The notes under the pieces are model-generated. The model did not search any database and was not told the DNA's origin. It saw only the letters and a list, made by a program, of their open reading frames with translations. A stretch of 6,414 nt of DNA, taken from positions 1 to 6,414 of the forward strand of contig JAIRRU010000041.1 of NCBI GenBank assembly GCA_031255815.1, in the 5' to 3' direction. A program made the translations under genes and the position numbers. Source of the stretch: Treponema sp. Lineage in GTDB: Bacteria; Spirochaetota; Spirochaetia; Treponematales; Breznakiellaceae. Of the stretch, positions 4,941-6,414 are shown piece by piece; the first letter of the stretch is position 1, and each line of letters opens with the position of its first letter.

Positions 4941-4947
4941 AGCTCAA
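4928..4947. repeat. 20-bp repeat, second copy
   Basis: Matches 933-952 at 19 of 20 positions (GGGTTTT, then GGAACAAGCTCAA). Here it forms the right arm of the perfect hairpin plus 7 bases beyond. It lies about 93 bases past the serS stop codon. Confidence 0.6.
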
Positions 4948-4974
4948 CAAGCTCTAAAAAGATATTGCGCCTCT

Positions 4975-5029
4975 TCCAAAACGCGCGGCTCCGGTTGGAG
5001 GCTGGTTTTTGGCGGAGGCGGGTTTTGGA
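4975..5029 (-). terminator. Repetitive G/T-rich 3' structure after serS
   Basis: Starting 11 bases past the serS stop, the minus strand reads CTCCAAAACCCG and later CGCGTTTTGGAAG, an inverted repeat with one internal mismatch that could form a long stem-loop (arms near 5029-5019 and 4985-4974). Inside is a near-direct repeat, GGAGGCTGGTTTTTGG (4997-5012) and GGAGGCGGGTTTTGG (5014-5028), read on the plus strand. It is a probable serS 3' end structure; no immediate U-run follows. Confidence 0.4.
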
Positions 5030-5039
5030 GCGGCTTGCG

Positions 5040-6335
5040 TTACTCTTTTTTTCGTATGGTATCAAAACCGCAGTAGGGGATCAGGGCGGGGGGCAGTTTT
5101 ACGCTGCCGTCGGCCTGCTGGAAATTTTCCAGTATGGCGATAATCGCCCGGGAAACGGCGATGGCGGTTCCGTTCAGCATGTGAACAAAACGGTTCTTCC
5201 CGTCCGCGTCTTTGTAGCGGACATTGAGACGCCGGGCCTGGTAATCGGTGCAGTTGGAGGTGGAGGTAACTTCCCCCCAGTCCCCCCCGGCGGGCGAAGG
5301 CGGGTTGGCCCGTCCGGGCATCCAGGCTTCCAGATCCCACTTGCGGTAGGCAGGCGCCCCCAGGTCGCCGGTACAGGTGTCCACCACCCGGAAGGGGATC
5401 TCCAGGCCGGAGAAGATCTCTTCCTCAATGGCCCGCAGTTCCTCGTGGCGCTCGCCCGATTCGCCGGGCAGGCAATAGACGAACATCTCCAGCTTGGTGA
5501 ACTGGTGTACCCGGTAGAGCCCCTTGCTGAACTGGCCCGCCGCCCCGGCTTCCCGGCGGAAACAGTGGGAGAGCCCGGCCATACGGAGGGGGAGCTTTTC
5601 CCGGGGAAGGATCATGCCGGAGTAGTAGCCCCCCAGGGTAATTTCGGCGGTGCCCACCAGGCAGGAAGCTTCCCCCTCCAGGCTGTATATGTTGGACTCC
5701 TCCCCCCGGGGGTTAAAGCCGATTCCCTCCACGATTTCTTCCCTGGCCACATCGGGGGTAATAAAGGGGGTAAAACCCCGTTTCTGCAGAATGTCCAGGG
5801 CGTAACGCACCAGGCCGAGTTCCAGAAACACCCCTTCGTTCTTGAGGTAGTAGAACTTGGTGCCCGAAACCTTGGTTCCCGAGTCAAAGTCGATAATGTC
5901 CAGATCCTGCCCCAGCTTGACGTGATCCGCGGGCACAAAGCCGAATTCCGCGGGTTCCCCCACCCGTTTGATCTCCAGATTGTCCTTGTCCTCTTTCCCG
6001 GGCGGGGCCTCCGGGTGGGCCATATTGGGAATCCGGCGGGCCTCGGCATCCAGATCCCGCTCGGTAAGGGCAAGTTCCTGTTCCAGGGCGGCAATGTCTT
6101 CCTTGAGCTTCTTCCCCTCTTCGATCAGGGCGTTCCGCCTTTCGCTCTCCAGTTTCCCCTTCATGGCGGCGGCGTTGGCGTTACGCCGCTGCTGCAGGGC
6201 CTGCAACCCGCCGCTAAGCTCCGCCCGGCGCTTAAAGAGACGGGCCACCGCGTCCGGGTCGGCTTTCATGTAACGTCCGGCAATGTTTTTCTTCACCGAT
6301 TCAAGGTTATCAACAATAAAACGGTAGTCCAGCAT
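5040..6335 (-). CDS. serS: Seryl-tRNA synthetase
   Basis: A complete 431-residue class II synthetase that joins serine to tRNA-Ser (and tRNA-Sec where present) using ATP in the cytoplasm. Residues 1-105 carry the N-terminal helix and the long antiparallel coiled coil (about 30-105, rich in Lys, Glu and Arg) that grips the tRNA long arm. The catalytic domain shows the serine-binding TAE (229-231), motif 2 FRREAG (259-264) with GLYRVHQFTKLEMF (272-285), STSNCTDYQARR (358-369) and motif 3 NGTAIAVSRAIIAILEN (388-404). Length is normal. An extra proline/glycine-rich loop (ANPPSPAGGDW, 343-353) stands where most bacterial enzymes have two to four residues. ATG 6335 is preferred because MLDYRFIVDN is the canonical N-terminus. 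No Shine-Dalgarno precedes it, only CTCCCC, which is unusual. A -10-like TATGCT lies 14 bases upstream without a clear -35. It converges on the Nudix gene. Confidence 0.97.
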   Translation of the reverse strand: MLDYRFIVDNLESVKKNIAGRYMKADPDAVARLFKRRAELSGGLQALQQRRNANAAAMKGKLESERRNALIEEGKKLKEDIAALEQELALTERDLDAEARRIPNMAHPEAPPGKEDKDNLEIKRVGEPAEFGFVPADHVKLGQDLDIIDFDSGTKVSGTKFYYLKNEGVFLELGLVRYALDILQKRGFTPFITPDVAREEIVEGIGFNPRGEESNIYSLEGEASCLVGTAEITLGGYYSGMILPREKLPLRMAGLSHCFRREAGAAGQFSKGLYRVHQFTKLEMFVYCLPGESGERHEELRAIEEEIFSGLEIPFRVVDTCTGDLGAPAYRKWDLEAWMPGRANPPSPAGGDWGEVTSTSNCTDYQARRLNVRYKDADGKNRFVHMLNGTAIAVSRAIIAILENFQQADGSVKLPPALIPYCGFDTIRKKE

Positions 6336-6384
6336 AATAAGGGGAGTTTAGCATATATCCGCCCGCAAAACCAGGGGTTCTTGG

Positions 6385-6400
6385 CAGGATAAACGCGCGG
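6385..6400 (-). repeat. 16-bp motif upstream of serS
   Basis: On the minus strand CCGCGCGTTTATCCTG, identical to 4144-4159, 49 bases before the serS start codon. Possible shared promoter or operator segment; see the copy upstream of the Nudix gene. Confidence 0.5.
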
Positions 6401-6414
6401 GAATTTTCTTTGCC

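Noticed and set aside
4965..6392. Long 475-codon open frame on the plus strand opposite serS
   Set aside because: It mirrors serS in GC-rich DNA, has low-complexity Gly/Pro/Val content and no recognisable domain; an antisense shadow.

Overview
The window looks like a piece of a spirochaete chromosome, most likely from the treponeme lineage. The main evidence is the 16S rRNA 5' end on the minus strand at the left edge. After the universal start it reads GGCGGCGCGTCTTAAGCATG, the form I know from treponemes and relatives. GC content looks high for a treponeme (visibly above 50%, not computed). No plasmid, phage, transposase, CRISPR or tRNA signal was found. The content is housekeeping genes plus structured, repeat-bearing intergenic DNA.

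Layout, left to right. 1-344: 5' part of 16S rRNA (minus), cut by the window edge. 345-643: rRNA leader with two very stable hairpins. 650-718: a strong rRNA-type promoter with an A/T-rich upstream element. 720-948: GC-rich spacer without a gene. 949-1770: cytidylate kinase-like protein with a BON-like C-terminus (minus). 1771-2234: 464-bp spacer with a promoter, a long leader, a terminator-shaped hairpin, one copy of an intergenic repeat and a hairpin after the next gene. 2235-2891 and 2903-3880: a two-gene minus-strand operon of a ROK-family sugar kinase followed by a SIS-domain phosphosugar isomerase. 3881-4221: 341-bp divergent control region with the second repeat copy and several inverted repeats. 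4222-4791: Nudix hydrolase of ADP-ribose pyrophosphatase type (plus, the only plus-strand gene). 4792-5039: convergent spacer full of hairpins. 5040-6335: serS, seryl-tRNA synthetase (minus). 6336-6414: start of the serS upstream region.

The ROK and SIS genes are 11 bp apart and almost certainly act on the same sugar or sugar phosphate; the substrate cannot be read from sequence. The Nudix enzyme probably clears ADP-ribose or a related nucleotide sugar. serS charges tRNA-Ser, and the rrn operon makes ribosomes. The cytidylate kinase-like gene has no obvious partner.

I see no convincing wholly new system. The points most worth a second look are: the ~65-bp intergenic repeat present twice (2046-2110 and 3986-4053, about 85% identical); a repeat near the 3' ends of minus-strand genes, one copy of which contains the stop codon of the kinase-like gene; a 16-bp motif shared by the upstream regions of the Nudix gene and serS; a ROK kinase lacking all three zinc-ligand cysteines and possibly translated from a leaderless mRNA; and a kinase-like protein with a degenerate P-loop joined to a BON-like domain.
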